From the NCBI GenBank assembly GCA_934120015.1, contig CAKOTD010000001.1, positions 65,989 through 129,988 on the forward strand: a stretch of 64,000 nucleotides of DNA. The letters run 5' to 3'. The DNA comes from an uncultured Bacilli bacterium (GTDB taxonomy: Bacteria; Bacillota_I; Bacilli_A; RF39; UBA660). The translations under genes and the position numbers were made by a program. This document shows, piece after piece, positions 19,271-31,873 of this stretch. The notes beneath the pieces are model-generated. The model searched no databases. It had not been told where the DNA came from and was given only the letters and a program-made list of their open reading frames with translations. Each line of letters opens with the position of its first letter. Position 1 is the stretch's first letter.

Positions 19271-19313
19271 TTTTAACAACAAAAAACTCTTTACAAGAGT
19301 TTTGTTTGTTGTT
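19271..19313 (-). terminator. Terminator of pyrG
   Basis: Minus-strand hairpin AACAACAAACAAAACTCTT with a matching 3' arm (AGAGTTTTTTGTTGTT) and a T-rich loop edge; the inner stem AAAACTCTT-GTAA-AGAGTTTT is strong. It lies immediately after the pyrG stop. Confidence 0.75.
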
Positions 19314-19315
19314 AA

Positions 19316-20984
<1,669 letters not shown>

Positions 20985-21003
20985 TAAAAAATGAATAAAA
21001 AAA

Positions 21004-21396
21004 TTAAATTTTATTCATCTTAGCAAGTACATTTCTCCATAATTCTTTCAAATTTTCATATGTCAATAGTTCTTCAACCTTGTTAATATCAACCCAAAAA
21101 GCCTCTAATAGTTCACTTTCTTGAATTACTATTTTCTTATTTAATGGCTTAGCAATAAAATATACCACCTCTTTTAAAATATTTTGATTAATAATATACT
21201 GCATAGTAAATTTCATTTGGGGGTCAATAATTACATCAATAGCGGTTTCTTCCTTTGTCTCACGAATAGCAGTTTCTACTTCTGATTCTTTTCCTTCAGT
21301 GTGACCTTTAGGGAACCCATAGAATCCTTGCTTTTGCTTAATTATTAATACCTTGTTATCGTCTATAACAATCGTTCCACAAGATTTTTCTTTCAT
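21004..21396 (-). CDS. Nudix hydrolase
   Basis: Pyrophosphohydrolase of 130 residues. The Nudix box runs GHTEGKESEVETAIRETKEE (about residues 32-51), with the metal-binding RExxEE glutamates; the Gly that usually follows the box is Ala. The N-terminal CGTIVIDD and KQGFYGFPKGH segments resemble the bis(5'-nucleosyl)-tetraphosphatase/MutT branch. It stands alone between rpoC and pyrG. The nucleotide substrate cannot be fixed from sequence. Confidence 0.9.
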   Translation of the reverse strand: MKEKSCGTIVIDDNKVLIIKQKQGFYGFPKGHTEGKESEVETAIRETKEETAIDVIIDPQMKFTMQYIINQNILKEVVYFIAKPLNKKIVIQESELLEAFWVDINKVEELLTYENLKELWRNVLAKMNKI

Positions 21397-21435
21397 AATT
21401 TACCACCTTTTACATAGATTATATCACAAATTCAA

Positions 21436-21458
21436 AGAAAAAGAACCTTTCGGTTCTT
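21436..21458 (-). terminator. Terminator of the rpoBC unit
   Basis: Minus-strand AAGAACC-GAAA-GGTTCTT followed by TTTCTTT, directly after the rpoC stop. The GAAA loop is a stable GNRA tetraloop. Confidence 0.8.
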
Positions 21459-21460
21459 AA

Positions 21461-24400
21461 TTAATCCATAAGTTCATTTTCAAGTGCTTCTAATGGTTCA
21501 TCATCTAAAATTGGAAATTTTAAATCATATTCTGGATTTTTATAACTCTTAGCTCCAGTACCTGCTGGAATCAACTTACCAATAATAACATTCTCTTTAA
21601 GTCCACTTAAATGATCAATTTTTCCATGTATAGCTGCATCAGTAAGAATTCTTGTAGTTTCTTGGAATGATGCTGCTGAAAGGAATGAATCTGTTTCAAG
21701 TGAAGCTTTAGTAATACCTAAAAGTACTGGTCTACCTGTAGCAGGTCTTTTTCCTTCAAGTATTAATTCCTTGTTTACATCAGTAAAATGATTAATGTTA
21801 ACCATAGTTCCAGGTAAGAACAATGAATCACCTGAATTAATAATTTTAATTTTAGAAATCATACGCTTAGCCATTACTTCAACGTGCTTATCAGAAATAT
21901 CAACACCTTGAGAACGATAAACTTTTTGTATTTCTTTCAATATATATTGTTGAACAGTTATAGGATCTGTTACAGCAAGTAATTCTTTTGGTGAAATAGC
22001 ACCATATGTTAAACGATCACCAGCTTTTACTTCTTCACCTTTTTCAACAGTAAGTTTTGCTCCATAATTTGAAGTATGTTCTTTTGTTTCTACATCATTA
22101 CGAACTGAAATAACAAATTTACCATTTTCTTCTTTTATTTCACTAACTATACCATTTATCTCAGAAATTGTAGCTTTACCTTTTGGATTACGAGCTTCAA
22201 ATAATTCTTGAACACGAGGTAAACCTTGAGTAATATCGTCTCCAGCAACTCCACCAGTATTAAATGTACGCATTGTAAGTTGGGTACCTGGTTCACCAAT
22301 TGATTGGGCAGCCATGATACCAACTGCTTCACCATTTTCAACAATAGCACCAGTTGCTAAGTTACGACCATAACATTTTCGACATACACCATGTTCTGTT
22401 TTACAAGTAAGAAGTGTTCTAATTGGAACTTTTGTAATACCTGCTTTAATAATTTTATCAGCAAGTGATTCAGTTATATAAGTATTTCTTTCACATATAA
22501 CTTCCTTAGTTTCAGGATTAATAATCTTCTTATTAGAATATCTACCAATTATACGATCAGCAAGTGATTCGATTGTTGTACCATCTTTTTCATTAATGAA
22601 AGCTTCTACAACAACACCAGATTCAGTACCACAATCCTCTTCCTTAACAATTACATCTTGAGATACATCAACTAAACGCCTTGTCAAATAACCAGCATCT
22701 GCAGTTTTTAACGCTGTATCAACAGCTCCCTTACGGGCACCATGAATTGATAAGAAGAATTCAGAAATACTAACACCTTCACTAAATGAAGATTCAACAG
22801 GTATTTCTTCTGGCATACCATTTGGCTTATTAAATAATCCACGCATACCAACTAATTGAGTATGTGAACCAATATCACCACGGGCTTTACTCATCATCAT
22901 CATAGATATTGGATTATCACTATCTTTTTTAACCATAGCTTCAAGCTCTTTTTGAATAGTCTTCTTAGCCTCTGTCCATATTTCAATAACTTTATCATAA
23001 CGCTCTTTTTCTGTGATTAAACCACGCTTAAATTGTTTATTAATTTTATCAACAAGAGCTTGACTTTCTTTCAATACTTCAGGCTTCTTTTCACTTTCTT
23101 TAATATCACTAATAGCAATACTAATTCCAGACAAAGTAGAATACTTAAAGCCTAAGTCTTTTAGTTTATCAAGCATAACAGAAGTTTCTGTAGTTTGATA
23201 ACGTTTATAAATTTGAGCAATTAATTTACTAAGTACGCCTTTGTTAAATGCTTCAACTAATGGCATTTTAGCAATTTCTTCTTTTATATTTACTCCTCGA
23301 TTTAAGAAATATTTAGATGGTGTAATCTTTTCAATATTTTCAGAACTACTATCATTAATATATTGGAATGTATCAGGGAAAATTTCGTTGAAAATTAACT
23401 TACCTGGTGTAGTTACCAAATATTTATCATGATAAGAATCTGGAAATATTTTATGTCTAAATCCACTTACAGGTAGCGCTATTCTTGTATGAAGAGTTAT
23501 TTCTCTTCTTTCATAACTCATTAATGCTTCATTTGGATTCTTATATACTCGTCCTTCTCCAGGAAGACCGGCTTTTTCTATTGTAATATAATAATTACCT
23601 AAAACCATATCTTGTGATGGAGTAACAATTGGTTTTCCATCCTTTGGAGACAAGATATTATTAGCTCCAAGCATTAATATACGTGCCTCTGCTTGAGCTT
23701 CCTCACTAATAGGTACATGCACAGCCATTTGGTCACCATCAAAATCGGCATTAAATGCTGCACAGGCAAGTGGATGAAGTCTTATTGATCTACCATTTAT
23801 TAATTTTGGTTCAAATGCTTGAATACCAAGTCTATGAAGAGTTGGAGCACGGTTTAACATAACAGGATGTTCCTTGATTTTTTCCTCAACAATGTCCCAA
23901 ACACGAGGATCTTGATTTTCAATCATTCTTTTTGCTGCCTTGATATTAGTAGCTATTTCTTTAGAAACTAATCCATTAATAACATGAGGTTTAAATAATT
24001 CAAGTGCCATTTCTTTCGGAATACCACATTCATACATCTTAAGAGAAGGTCCTACAACAATAACAGAACGACCAGAATAATCAACACGTTTACCAAGTAA
24101 GTTTTGACGGAAACGACCTTGTTTACCCTTTAACATACTTGACAATGACTTAAGTGGTCTATTTCCGGCACCAATTATATTACGACCTCTACGACCATTA
24201 TCAAATAAAGCATCTACTGCTTCTTGAAGCATACGCTTTTCATTTTGAATAATAATTGATGGGGCACCTAATTCCATAAGTTTTTTCAAACGATTATTAC
24301 GATTTATAACACGACGATATAAATCATTTAAATCACTAGTTGCAAATCTTCCACCATCTAGTTGAATCATTGGTCTAAGTTCAGGTGGAATGACTGGAAG

Positions 24401-25096
24401 AACATCCAAAATCATCCATTCAGGCTTATTTCCTGATTCATAGAAAGCATTAAGAACATCTAATCTCTTAATTAAACGAATTCTTTTTTGAGATGTTGCA
24501 TCTTTAATATCTTCTATTTCTTTCTTAATCTCATTAACTTCTTTTTCAATATCAACTTGCATAAGTAATTCTTTAATAGCTTCGGCACCCATACCTACTC
24601 TAAAAGAACTACCATATTTTTCATAATAACTTCTATACTCTTTGTCACTCATGATTTGTTTTTTTTCTAAAGGCGCAGCACCTGGATCCAAAACAACATA
24701 AGAAACAAAGTATAAAACTTCCTCTAAGTCTCTTGGTGACATATCAAGAACAAGACCCATTCTTGATGGTACACCTTTAAAGAACCAGATGTGAGAAACA
24801 GGAGTTGCAAGTTCAATGTGTCCCATGCGTTCACGACGTACCTTAGAACGAGTAACTTCAACCCCACATCTATCACAAACAATATTTTTATATCTTAATC
24901 TTTTATATTTACCACAGGCACATTCATAGTCCTTTGTTGGCCCAAATATTTTTTCACAGAACAAGCCATCTCTTTCTGGTCTTAGTGTACGATAATTTAT
25001 AGTTTCTGGTTTTTTAACTTCTCCATAAGACCAAGATCTTATTTTTTCGGGAGAAGCAATAGATATTTTAATTCCTTCAAAATTATTTACATTCAC
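21461..25096 (-). CDS. rpoC: RNA polymerase beta-prime subunit
   Basis: Catalytic subunit of RNA polymerase, 1211 residues. The N-terminal zinc site ([20 protein letters not shown]) is followed by the catalytic [12 protein letters not shown] motif near residue 450, the bridge-helix/trigger-loop region ([17 protein letters not shown]) and a second zinc cluster ([14 protein letters not shown]). The length is typical of Bacillota. It starts at GTG 25096, which overlaps the rpoB stop by one base (TAGTG), so the two large subunits are translationally coupled. Confidence 0.98.
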   Translation of the reverse strand: MNVNNFEGIKISIASPEKIRSWSYGEVKKPETINYRTLRPERDGLFCEKIFGPTKDYECACGKYKRLRYKNIVCDRCGVEVTRSKVRRERMGHIELATPVSHIWFFKGVPSRMGLVLDMSPRDLEEVLYFVSYVVLDPGAAPLEKKQIMSDKEYRSYYEKYGSSFRVGMGAEAIKELLMQVDIEKEVNEIKKEIEDIKDATSQKRIRLIKRLDVLNAFYESGNKPEWMILDVLPVIPPELRPMIQLDGGRFATSDLNDLYRRVINRNNRLKKLMELGAPSIIIQNEKRMLQEAVDALFDNGRRGRNIIGAGNRPLKSLSSMLKGKQGRFRQNLLGKRVDYSGRSVIVVGPSLKMYECGIPKEMALELFKPHVINGLVSKEIATNIKAAKRMIENQDPRVWDIVEEKIKEHPVMLNRAPTLHRLGIQAFEPKLINGRSIRLHPLACAAFNADFDGDQMAVHVPISEEAQAEARILMLGANNILSPKDGKPIVTPSQDMVLGNYYITIEKAGLPGEGRVYKNPNEALMSYERREITLHTRIALPVSGFRHKIFPDSYHDKYLVTTPGKLIFNEIFPDTFQYINDSSSENIEKITPSKYFLNRGVNIKEEIAKMPLVEAFNKGVLSKLIAQIYKRYQTTETSVMLDKLKDLGFKYSTLSGISIAISDIKESEKKPEVLKESQALVDKINKQFKRGLITEKERYDKVIEIWTEAKKTIQKELEAMVKKDSDNPISMMMMSKARGDIGSHTQLVGMRGLFNKPNGMPEEIPVESSFSEGVSISEFFLSIHGARKGAVDTALKTADAGYLTRRLVDVSQDVIVKEEDCGTESGVVVEAFINEKDGTTIESLADRIIGRYSNKKIINPETKEVICERNTYITESLADKIIKAGITKVPIRTLLTCKTEHGVCRKCYGRNLATGAIVENGEAVGIMAAQSIGEPGTQLTMRTFNTGGVAGDDITQGLPRVQELFEARNPKGKATISEINGIVSEIKEENGKFVISVRNDVETKEHTSNYGAKLTVEKGEEVKAGDRLTYGAISPKELLAVTDPITVQQYILKEIQKVYRSQGVDISDKHVEVMAKRMISKIKIINSGDSLFLPGTMVNINHFTDVNKELILEGKRPATGRPVLLGITKASLETDSFLSAASFQETTRILTDAAIHGKIDHLSGLKENVIIGKLIPAGTGAKSYKNPEYDLKFPILDDEPLEALENELMD

Positions 25097-28000
25097 TATT
25101 CCTCATCCTCCCCAAATTCACCATCAAAACTTTCATCAAAGTCTTCTTCAAGGTTATCTTCAAATTCTTCTTCATAATCGTCTTCAAATTCTTCTTCACT
25201 ATCTTCTTCATAATCAGAATCTGGCTCATTAGATATTTCTTCTAAATTTGGAGCTTCTTCAAACTCTTCACCATTTAAGAAACTATCTTTTTCTTGTTCT
25301 TCTAAATCTTTAAGTTCAGAGAAATTACCATTTTCATCCATTACAGTAATATCTAATCCTAAAGCTTGGAATTCTTTGATTAATACTCTAAATGATTCTG
25401 GAATGCCTGGTGTTGGAATTTCTTCACCTTTAACTAAAGCTTCATATACTTTAACACGACCAATAACATCATCTGATTTAACAGTCATCATTTCTTGTAG
25501 TACATGAGCAGCACCATATGCATAAAGTGCCCAAACTTCCATTTCACCAAATCTCTGGCCACCAAATTGAGCTTTACCACCAAGAGGTTGCTGTGTAACA
25601 AGGGAATAAGGTCCTGTAGAACGAGCATGCAACTTATCATCAACCATGTGATGCAACTTAATCATGTACATAACTCCGACACTTATACGATTATCAAATG
25701 CTTCACCAGTACGACCATCATATAATACAGCTTTTCCATCTTCTGGAAGTCCTGCTTCCTTTAAAGCATCAATAATTTCTTCACGAGTAGCACTAGAGAA
25801 AACAGGTGTAGCAACATGTATATTAAGCGTTTTAGCAGCCATTCCTAAGTGCATTTCAAGAATTTGTCCAATATTCATACGAGAAGGAACACCAAGTGGG
25901 TTAAGTAAAATATCTACAGGTCTACCATCTTCCATATATGGCATATCCTCTTCAGGTAAAATTAATGAAATAACACCTTTATTACCATGACGACCAGCCA
26001 TCTTATCTCCAACAGATATTTTACGCTTTTGAGCTATGTAAACACGAACCATTTTTGATACACCAGCAGGAAGTTCATCTGTATCTTCCTTTGTAAAGAT
26101 TTTTACATCATGTACAATTCCTTCTCCTCCATGAGGAACACGAAGAGATGTATCTCTAACTTCACGGGTTTTTTCACCAAATATGGCATGTAGCAATTTT
26201 TCTTCACTAGTAAGTTCAGCCATTCCTTTTGGAGTAACTTTACCAACTAAAATATCATCATCTTTAACCTCTGTACCAATTCTTATGATACCATTTTCAT
26301 CCAAATTTTTACGAGCTTCTTCACCAACATTTGGTATATCTCTTGTGAATTCTTCTGGTCCAAGTTTAGTATCACGACATTCAATTTGATAATCTTCAAT
26401 ATGAATAGATGTATACACATCATCTTTAACTAATCTTTCATTTAAAATTACAGCATCCTCATAATTATAACCATCGTAATTCATAAATGCTACTGTAACA
26501 TTTTTACCAAGAGCCATTTCACCCTTATCTGTACTTGGTCCATCAGCAATTACCATATCTTTTGTAACTTTATCTCCAAGTCTCACAATTGGCACTTGAT
26601 GATAGCATGTACCAGCATTGCTTCTTTCAAAACCATTTAAATAGTAAGTATCATTTCCACCTACGGTTTTTACAATAATCTTTTTAGCATCAACATATTC
26701 AACAATACCATCAGCCTTAGCCATAATAACTGCTCCTGAATCTTTTGCAGCTATTGCTTCAATTCCAGTTCCAACGAGTGGAGCTTCTGCTTTTAATAAT
26801 GGAATTGCTTGACGTTGCATGTTTGCTCCCATCAAAGCTCTTTTACCATCATCGTGTTCAAGGAATGGAATACCTTGAGTAGTAATAGAAACAACTTGTT
26901 GTGGAGAAACATCAGCAAAATCAACTTGTGATGGTTCAACAATAACGTTCTCACCACGGTAACGAACCGCAATACGTTCATCAATTAGTTCATTTTCTTC
27001 ATTAACCTTAACAGTAGCTTGTGAAATATAATAATCTAATTCTTCATCAGCTGTCATATAAACAACTTCATCAGTTAATTTCTTGTCTACTACTTTTCTA
27101 TATGGAGTCATAATAAAACCATAATCATTTACTCTTGCATAAGAAGCAAGTGAAGTAATAAGCCCAATGTTTGGTCCTTCTGGTGTTTCGATAGGACAAA
27201 GTCTACCATAATGTGAAGGATTAACATCACGAACATCCATACCAGCTCTATCACGAGAAAGTCCACCTGGTCCTAAAGAAGAAAGTCTTCTCTTGTTAGA
27301 TAATTCGGCAATAGGATTTGTTTGATCCATAAATTGTGATAATTGACTACTACCAAAGAATTCTTTAATAGCTGCAGTAAGTGGTCTAATATTAATAAGT
27401 GATTTTGGAGTTACTTCACCAATATCTTGAGTAGACATTCTATCTCTAATAACCCTTTCAATACGAGAAACACCTATTCTAAATTGATTTTGTAAAAGTT
27501 CCCCTACCTGACGAACACGTCTATTAGATAAATGATCAATTTCATCATAATTACCAATACCAGATAATAAATTTAAATAATATGATACAGCTGCATATAT
27601 ATCAGAAATAGTAAGTCTCTTAACATCAATAGTCTGATCATTTCCTATAATGTTAATTATTCTATTAGAATCAGTTTTATCATATACTCTAATAATCTGT
27701 ACTTTGTTAAAAGTATCTAATTCAGTATTAGTTGGAACTTCCTTGACTCCGTAACCATTTTCCATTATTTCTTTTAATTTTTCTAAAATGTCCTTAGTAA
27801 TGATTGTTCCTTCTTCAAATAATACTTCACCATTTATAGTAATATTTTCAGCTAATTTTAATCCAAGTAAACGATCACAAACATTTAATTTTTTATTAAA
27901 TTTATAACGTCCTACTTTTGCTAAGTCATAGCGGAAAGAATCAAAAAATCTAGTAATTAATTGGTTCTTAGCACTATCTAAAGTAGAAGGTTCACCAGGT

Positions 28001-28722
28001 CTTAATTTTGAATGAATATCAATTAAAGCCTCATCTGTATTCTTGTTAGTATCTTTTTCAATTGTCTTTGCTAGATAAGCATCTTCACCAAATAAATCAA
28101 TTATGTCTTGATCATTTGATAATCCTACAGCTCTAAGTAATGTAGTAACTGGAACTTTTCTAGTTCTATCAATACGAACATAAATTACATCCCTGGCATC
28201 AGTTTCAAATTCAAGCCATGTTCCCCTTGTAGGTATAATTTGTGAAGAAACCACTAGTCTACCATTTTTATCTATATTTTTAGTAAAATATACGCTAGGA
28301 GAACGAACTAATTGAGATACAATTACACGTTCAGCACCATTTATAATAAATGTTCCTGAATCGGTCATAATTGGAAGATCTCCTAAATAAATTTCCTGCT
28401 CCTTTACTTCACCAGTTTCACCATTAAATAGTCTTGTTTCGACTTTCAAAGGTGCTGCATAAGTAGCATATCTTTCCTTGCATCCTTTAATAGAATATCT
28501 AGGTTCTTCAAAAGAATAATTACCAAATTCAAGAGTCAGATTACCAGTAAAACTCTCAACTGGGGAAATGTCTTTAAACACTTCTTCTATTCCTTCACTG
28601 ATAAACCAATCATAAGATTTTTTTTGAATCTCAAGTAAGTTGTTCAACTGAATTGCATTTTTAGTTTTTGCATAACTTCTTCTTTCACGGTGATCACCAA
28701 ATTTTTTAACAGTATAAGCCAC
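25096..28722 (-). CDS. rpoB: RNA polymerase beta subunit with long acidic tail
   Basis: Core RNA polymerase beta subunit, 1208 residues, starting at GTG 28722. It shows the rifampicin-region block [38 protein letters not shown], and late motifs [12 protein letters not shown] and [19 protein letters not shown]. The C-terminus is unusual. After the conserved [11 protein letters not shown] it carries 57 residues of which 34 are Asp or Glu and none is Lys or Arg ([19 protein letters not shown] within it). This tail may act on nucleic-acid release like the acidic delta subunit; that is inference. It has its own promoter. Confidence 0.98.
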   Translation of the reverse strand: MAYTVKKFGDHRERRSYAKTKNAIQLNNLLEIQKKSYDWFISEGIEEVFKDISPVESFTGNLTLEFGNYSFEEPRYSIKGCKERYATYAAPLKVETRLFNGETGEVKEQEIYLGDLPIMTDSGTFIINGAERVIVSQLVRSPSVYFTKNIDKNGRLVVSSQIIPTRGTWLEFETDARDVIYVRIDRTRKVPVTTLLRAVGLSNDQDIIDLFGEDAYLAKTIEKDTNKNTDEALIDIHSKLRPGEPSTLDSAKNQLITRFFDSFRYDLAKVGRYKFNKKLNVCDRLLGLKLAENITINGEVLFEEGTIITKDILEKLKEIMENGYGVKEVPTNTELDTFNKVQIIRVYDKTDSNRIINIIGNDQTIDVKRLTISDIYAAVSYYLNLLSGIGNYDEIDHLSNRRVRQVGELLQNQFRIGVSRIERVIRDRMSTQDIGEVTPKSLINIRPLTAAIKEFFGSSQLSQFMDQTNPIAELSNKRRLSSLGPGGLSRDRAGMDVRDVNPSHYGRLCPIETPEGPNIGLITSLASYARVNDYGFIMTPYRKVVDKKLTDEVVYMTADEELDYYISQATVKVNEENELIDERIAVRYRGENVIVEPSQVDFADVSPQQVVSITTQGIPFLEHDDGKRALMGANMQRQAIPLLKAEAPLVGTGIEAIAAKDSGAVIMAKADGIVEYVDAKKIIVKTVGGNDTYYLNGFERSNAGTCYHQVPIVRLGDKVTKDMVIADGPSTDKGEMALGKNVTVAFMNYDGYNYEDAVILNERLVKDDVYTSIHIEDYQIECRDTKLGPEEFTRDIPNVGEEARKNLDENGIIRIGTEVKDDDILVGKVTPKGMAELTSEEKLLHAIFGEKTREVRDTSLRVPHGGEGIVHDVKIFTKEDTDELPAGVSKMVRVYIAQKRKISVGDKMAGRHGNKGVISLILPEEDMPYMEDGRPVDILLNPLGVPSRMNIGQILEMHLGMAAKTLNIHVATPVFSSATREEIIDALKEAGLPEDGKAVLYDGRTGEAFDNRISVGVMYMIKLHHMVDDKLHARSTGPYSLVTQQPLGGKAQFGGQRFGEMEVWALYAYGAAHVLQEMMTVKSDDVIGRVKVYEALVKGEEIPTPGIPESFRVLIKEFQALGLDITVMDENGNFSELKDLEEQEKDSFLNGEEFEEAPNLEEISNEPDSDYEEDSEEEFEDDYEEEFEDNLEEDFDESFDGEFGEDEE

Positions 28723-28759
28723 AATTTCACCCCTATAACTATATTAAATAAAAGCATAT

Positions 28760-28782
28760 AAACGTATAAAATAAGTATACGT
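28760..28782 (-). other. Hairpin in the rpoB leader
   Basis: Minus-strand ACGTATA and TATACGT form a 7-bp stem around a T-rich loop, followed by TTTATAT. It lies between the promoter and the rpoB start and could be a weak attenuator or a 5' stabilising stem. Confidence 0.45.
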
Positions 28783-28794
28783 CACCAATTTATA

Positions 28795-28823
28795 ATTTTA
28801 TCAAATAAAGTACAACTTGTCAA
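28795..28823 (-). promoter_or_regulatory. Promoter of rpoBC
   Basis: Minus-strand TTGACA (28823-28818), 17-base spacer, TAAAAT (28800-28795). It abuts the stop of the upstream methyltransferase gene, so rpoBC can be transcribed separately from rplJL. Confidence 0.8.
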
Positions 28824-29405
28824 TTAATTGTAAGCACAAATTACAAAAAAACCTTTATTTTTTTTAACAAGTTCAACTTTATATACTTTTTCTAAATCCC
28901 TCATGACAGATTTAGCTCCTTGATCTTTGTTTATAACAAAATATAACTTGCCATGATCATTCAAATACTCCTTTGCACCCAATAAGATTTCATACAACTT
29001 TTCTTTGCCAACTCTTATTGGTGGATTAGTTATGATATAATCATATTTTTTTATTATGTTTTCATAGGCATTGCTTAAAAATATATTCACATTTTGCATA
29101 TTTAATTTAGCATTTTTTTCACAAAGTTTTAAACTTCTTTCATTTACATCTACCATATCAACTAATACATTATATGTACTCTTTAGGTAAATACCTATTG
29201 GACCATAACCGCAGCCAATATCCAAAACGCTTCCCTCAAGTCTTTCCGGAAGAGACTCGAGTAAAGTTCTAGTCCCAAAGTCCAAACCTTTCTTTGAAAA
29301 CACACCATTGTCTGTATAAAAAGAAAAACTCTTGTTGTTAATACAAACATTAATTTTCTTTTCATCTCTTTTTAAATTTCTATCATTTTCAAAATATTGA
29401 CTCAT
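28824..29405 (-). CDS. RsmC/YbxB-like class I methyltransferase
   Basis: SAM-dependent methyltransferase of 193 residues with a single MTS domain. SAM-binding motif I is VLDIGCGYGPIGIYL, and the NPPIR tetrapeptide (motif IV, N6/N2 base methylation type) is in IITNPPIRVG. In Bacillus the YbxB homologue also lies between rplL and rpoB, so order supports orthology. The likely target is a guanine in 16S rRNA, by analogy with RsmC, but this branch is half the length of E. coli RsmC and the target is not proven. Confidence 0.88.
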   Translation of the reverse strand: MSQYFENDRNLKRDEKKINVCINNKSFSFYTDNGVFSKKGLDFGTRTLLESLPERLEGSVLDIGCGYGPIGIYLKSTYNVLVDMVDVNERSLKLCEKNAKLNMQNVNIFLSNAYENIIKKYDYIITNPPIRVGKEKLYEILLGAKEYLNDHGKLYFVINKDQGAKSVMRDLEKVYKVELVKKNKGFFVICAYN

Positions 29406-29435
29406 TTTAAACCTCTGTTTTACACAAATGATTAA

Positions 29436-29464
29436 AGCCCATACTAATTATATTAGTATAGGCT
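29436..29464 (-). terminator. Hairpin after rplL
   Basis: Minus-strand AGCCTATACTAAT-ATA-ATTAGTATGGGCT makes a 13-bp stem (one G-T pair), followed by TTAATC. The T run is poor, so it may allow partial read-through into the methyltransferase gene. Confidence 0.65.
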
Positions 29465-29482
29465 AATCATATTTTGTTTAAA

Positions 29483-29848
29483 TTATTTTAATTCAATTGT
29501 AGCGCCAGCTTCTTCAAATTTAGCTTTCATTTCATTAGCTTCATCTGTAGAAACATTTTCTTTAATAACTCCACCATTATCAGCAAGTGCTTTAGATTCA
29601 CCTAAACCTAAACCAGTAATTTCTTTGATTAATTTGATAACAGCTAACTTATTAGCACCAGCTTCTTTTAATGTAACATTAACTGAGCTTGGTCCTTCTT
29701 CAACAGCAGCAACTGGAGCAGCAGCTACAGCTACAGCACTTGGATCTACTCCAAATTCCTCTTTCATAGCGTCAACTAATTCTTTAACTTCAAGAATTGT
29801 CATTTCTTTAATTGAATCAATAATTTCTTTAGTACTTAATTTTGCCAT
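29483..29848 (-). CDS. rplL: Ribosomal protein bL12 (L7/L12)
   Basis: Stalk protein of the large subunit, 121 residues. The N-terminal dimerisation helices (IIDSIKEMTILEVKELVDAMKEEFG) are followed by an Ala/Val-rich hinge (AVAVAAAPVAAVEEG) and the C-terminal factor-binding domain (KLAVIKLIKEITGLGLGESKALAD). It follows rplJ by 22 bases and shares its promoter and leader. Confidence 0.98.
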   Translation of the reverse strand: MAKLSTKEIIDSIKEMTILEVKELVDAMKEEFGVDPSAVAVAAAPVAAVEEGPSSVNVTLKEAGANKLAVIKLIKEITGLGLGESKALADNGGVIKENVSTDEANEMKAKFEEAGATIELK

Positions 29849-29870
29849 TTTATATTCCTCCCTTAATTAA

Positions 29871-30362
29871 CTATTTTTCTAAATTTTGACTATGTAAGTC
29901 AAGACAAATTGCAAAATCTTTAACAGTTTGTAATAAACCGCCAGCAAACATTGTAAGTAATTGTTCTCTTGATGGGATACTTGCTAAAGTATTTAATGTA
30001 GCTGCATCAGCAACATTTCCATCAACAAAACCAATTTTCATTTCTAATTTATTAGTTTTCTTTGCAAACTCACTTAATACTTTAAGCGGAGCAATTGCAT
30101 CACTACCAAAAGCTAAAGCCTTAGGTCCTTCTAATTCTGCATTAAAATCAATATTTAAAGCATCCATAGCTCTTTTCATCAAAGTATCTTTGTAGATTTT
30201 GAAATCAGAACCTGTTTCCCTTAATTTTCTTCTAAGTTCATTAGTTTCTGCAACTGTAAGTCCTTGATTTTCAACAAGTACAAAGCAATTTGAATCTTTT
30301 GCTTTTGAAACAATTTCATTTACGATTTGTTGTTTTCCTTCAATTATCTTTTGATTTGCCAT
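29871..30362 (-). CDS. rplJ: Ribosomal protein uL10
   Basis: Stalk base protein that anchors L12 dimers, 163 residues. It has the family pattern IVNEIVSKAKDSNCFVLVENQGL, ELRRKLRETGSDFKIYKDTL and a C-terminal helix for L12 binding. An L10 leader with a terminator lies upstream, so L10/L12 levels probably feed back on this operon. Confidence 0.97.
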   Translation of the reverse strand: MANQKIIEGKQQIVNEIVSKAKDSNCFVLVENQGLTVAETNELRRKLRETGSDFKIYKDTLMKRAMDALNIDFNAELEGPKALAFGSDAIAPLKVLSEFAKKTNKLEMKIGFVDGNVADAATLNTLASIPSREQLLTMFAGGLLQTVKDFAICLDLHSQNLEK

Positions 30363-30370
30363 ATTACACC

Positions 30371-30511
30371 TCCTATTTTCCTAGTGTAATACCGTAAAAA
30401 AATCCCTACTAATTCCGTAGGGATTCCAAAACTTATATAAATAAGTTCCTCGGTAGGAAATTAAGCATCACTGCACCTACTGTCTACGGCACCATATATT
30501 TCTTTCAAAAC
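30371..30511 (-). promoter_or_regulatory. L10 leader (autoregulatory) of rplJL
   Basis: About 140 bases of structured leader on the minus strand. It contains the family-like segments GTAGACAGTAGGTGCAGTG and TTTCCTACCGAGGAAC, then a terminator. In Bacillota this leader binds the L10-L12 complex and controls read-through. Confidence 0.8.
30396..30426 (-). terminator. Attenuator of the L10 leader
   Basis: Minus-strand AATCCCTAC-GGAATTA-GTAGGGATT followed by TTTTT, about 40 bases before the rplJ start. Confidence 0.85.
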
Positions 30512-30517
30512 AATTGT

Positions 30518-30546
30518 ATTATAGCATAGTATTAATTAATTGTCAA
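30518..30546 (-). promoter_or_regulatory. Promoter of rplJL
   Basis: Minus-strand TTGACA (30546-30541), 17-base spacer, TATAAT (30523-30518): a perfect sigma-A consensus. It overlaps the end of rplA. Confidence 0.9.
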
Positions 30547-31231
30547 AACAATTTGAATCAATTTTAATTCCAGGACCCATTGTAGTAGAAACTGAAATGT
30601 TTTTAACATATTTGCCTTTTACTGTAGATGGTTTTAATTTTAAAATTAGTGATACGAAAGCATCTAAGTTTTCAACTAATTTATTGCTGTCAAAAGAAAC
30701 CTTCCCAATAATTGCATGTACATTTCCATAACTATCAGTACGATATTCAACGCGTCCTTTTTTTACTTCTGTAACAGCTTTTTTAGTATCAACAGTTACA
30801 GTCCCAGTTTTTGGATTTGGCATTAAACCTTTTGGTCCTAATATCTTACCAATTTTACCAAGAGCTGGCATCATGTCTGGAGTAGCTATCATAACATCAA
30901 AATCAAACCAATTTTCTTTTTCAATTTTTTCTAGCATATCAGCATCCCCAACATAATCAGCACCTGCCTCAGTAGCAGCCTTTGCTGCATCACCTTTAGC
31001 AATAACTAAAACTCTTTTAGTCTTTCCAGTACCATTTGGTAATACTAATGCTCCTCTTAATTGTTGATCTGCTTTTTTAGTATCAAGATTTAATCTCATT
31101 GCTACTTCAACAGAAGCATCAAACTTTGTAGTTGATGTTTTTTTAAGAAGTTCCATAGCTTCTTCTTTAGTATATAATTTGTTTTTTTCTACTAATTCAC
31201 TAGCAGCTACATACTTTTTACTTTTTTTCAT
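30536..31231 (-). CDS. rplA: Ribosomal protein uL1
   Basis: L1 stalk protein and likely translational repressor of its own operon, 231 residues. I set the start at 31231 ([13 protein letters not shown]) since AGGAGG lies just upstream; the longer frame starts within the leader. Family segments include [34 protein letters not shown] and [16 protein letters not shown]1-like stem structures precede both rplA and rplK. Confidence 0.97.
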   Translation of the reverse strand: MKKSKKYVAASELVEKNKLYTKEEAMELLKKTSTTKFDASVEVAMRLNLDTKKADQQLRGALVLPNGTGKTKRVLVIAKGDAAKAATEAGADYVGDADMLEKIEKENWFDFDVMIATPDMMPALGKIGKILGPKGLMPNPKTGTVTVDTKKAVTEVKKGRVEYRTDSYGNVHAIIGKVSFDSNKLVENLDAFVSLILKLKPSTVKGKYVKNISVSTTMGPGIKIDSNCFDN

Positions 31232-31242
31232 TCTTACCTCCT

Positions 31243-31274
31243 TGTGGTATATTAGCGGATTTTTTCCTCCCACA
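31243..31274 (-). promoter_or_regulatory. Possible L1-binding stem before rplA
   Basis: Minus-strand TGTGG and CCACA pair, enclosing GAGGAAAAAATCC with an inner GGA/TCC stem and an asymmetric internal loop. This resembles L1 mRNA operators, and its 3' arm ends next to the rplA ribosome-binding site. Confidence 0.4.
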
Positions 31275-31301
31275 TAAGTGATTTACCTATATGTTTTATA
31301 A

Positions 31302-31727
31302 CTATTCAGTTACTTCTATACCCATGTTTCTTGCTGTACCTTCAACAATACGCATAGCTTCTTCTACTTCATAGCAATTTAAATCTGGCAACTTAGTTTC
31401 AGCAATTTCTTTAACTTGTGCCTTTGTTAGCTTTCCAACAACTTCTTTAGATCCTTTTGTAGACCCTTTAGAAACTTTTGAATATTTTTTAACTAAAAAT
31501 GCTGTTGGTGGAGTCTTAATTACAAAATCGAAAGTTCTGTCTTCATATACAGTTATTTCAACTGGTAATATATCTCCCATTTTATCTTTAGTTGCATCAT
31601 TATACTTAGTACAGAATTCACCTAAGTTAATACCTGCAGGTCCTAACATTGTTCCAACTGGTGGAGCAGGTGTTGCCTTTCCAGCAGGAAGTTGCAACTT
31701 TAATTGTTTAGTAATTTTTTTTGCCAC
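31302..31727 (-). CDS. rplK: Ribosomal protein uL11
   Basis: Large-subunit GTPase-centre protein, 141 residues. The start is GTG 31727 (VAKKITKQLKLQ) behind AGGAGGTG; an earlier GTG is inside that ribosome-binding site. Conserved segments are LPAGKATPAPPVGTMLG, FVIKTPPTAFLVKK and the C-terminal helix MRIVEGTARNMGI. It is the first gene of the rplKA unit, with its own promoter. Confidence 0.97.
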   Translation of the reverse strand: MAKKITKQLKLQLPAGKATPAPPVGTMLGPAGINLGEFCTKYNDATKDKMGDILPVEITVYEDRTFDFVIKTPPTAFLVKKYSKVSKGSTKGSKEVVGKLTKAQVKEIAETKLPDLNCYEVEEAMRIVEGTARNMGIEVTE

Positions 31728-31756
31728 GAAAAACACCTCCTATATTTTTTTTCGCG

Positions 31757-31786
31757 AGTGGTTCATCCGCTTATAATGCTCCCACT
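31757..31786 (-). promoter_or_regulatory. Possible L1 operator before rplK
   Basis: Minus-strand AGTGG and CCACT pair around GAGCATTATAAGCGGATGAA. The asymmetric internal loop with GAG on one side and GATGAA on the other is the pattern recognised by protein L1 in 23S rRNA and L11-operon mRNAs. Confidence 0.5.
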
Positions 31787-31819
31787 TAATAATCTATATT
31801 CAAACAATATAGCTAATTA

Positions 31820-31848
31820 ATAATAACACATAATACTTAATTTGTAAA
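31820..31848 (-). promoter_or_regulatory. Promoter of rplKA
   Basis: Minus-strand TTTACA (31848-31843), 17-base spacer, TATTAT (31825-31820). The transcript would begin near 31813 with a CTATATT/AATATAG stem. Confidence 0.7.
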
Positions 31849-31873
31849 TATTTTTTAGTGACAGAAAATAAAA

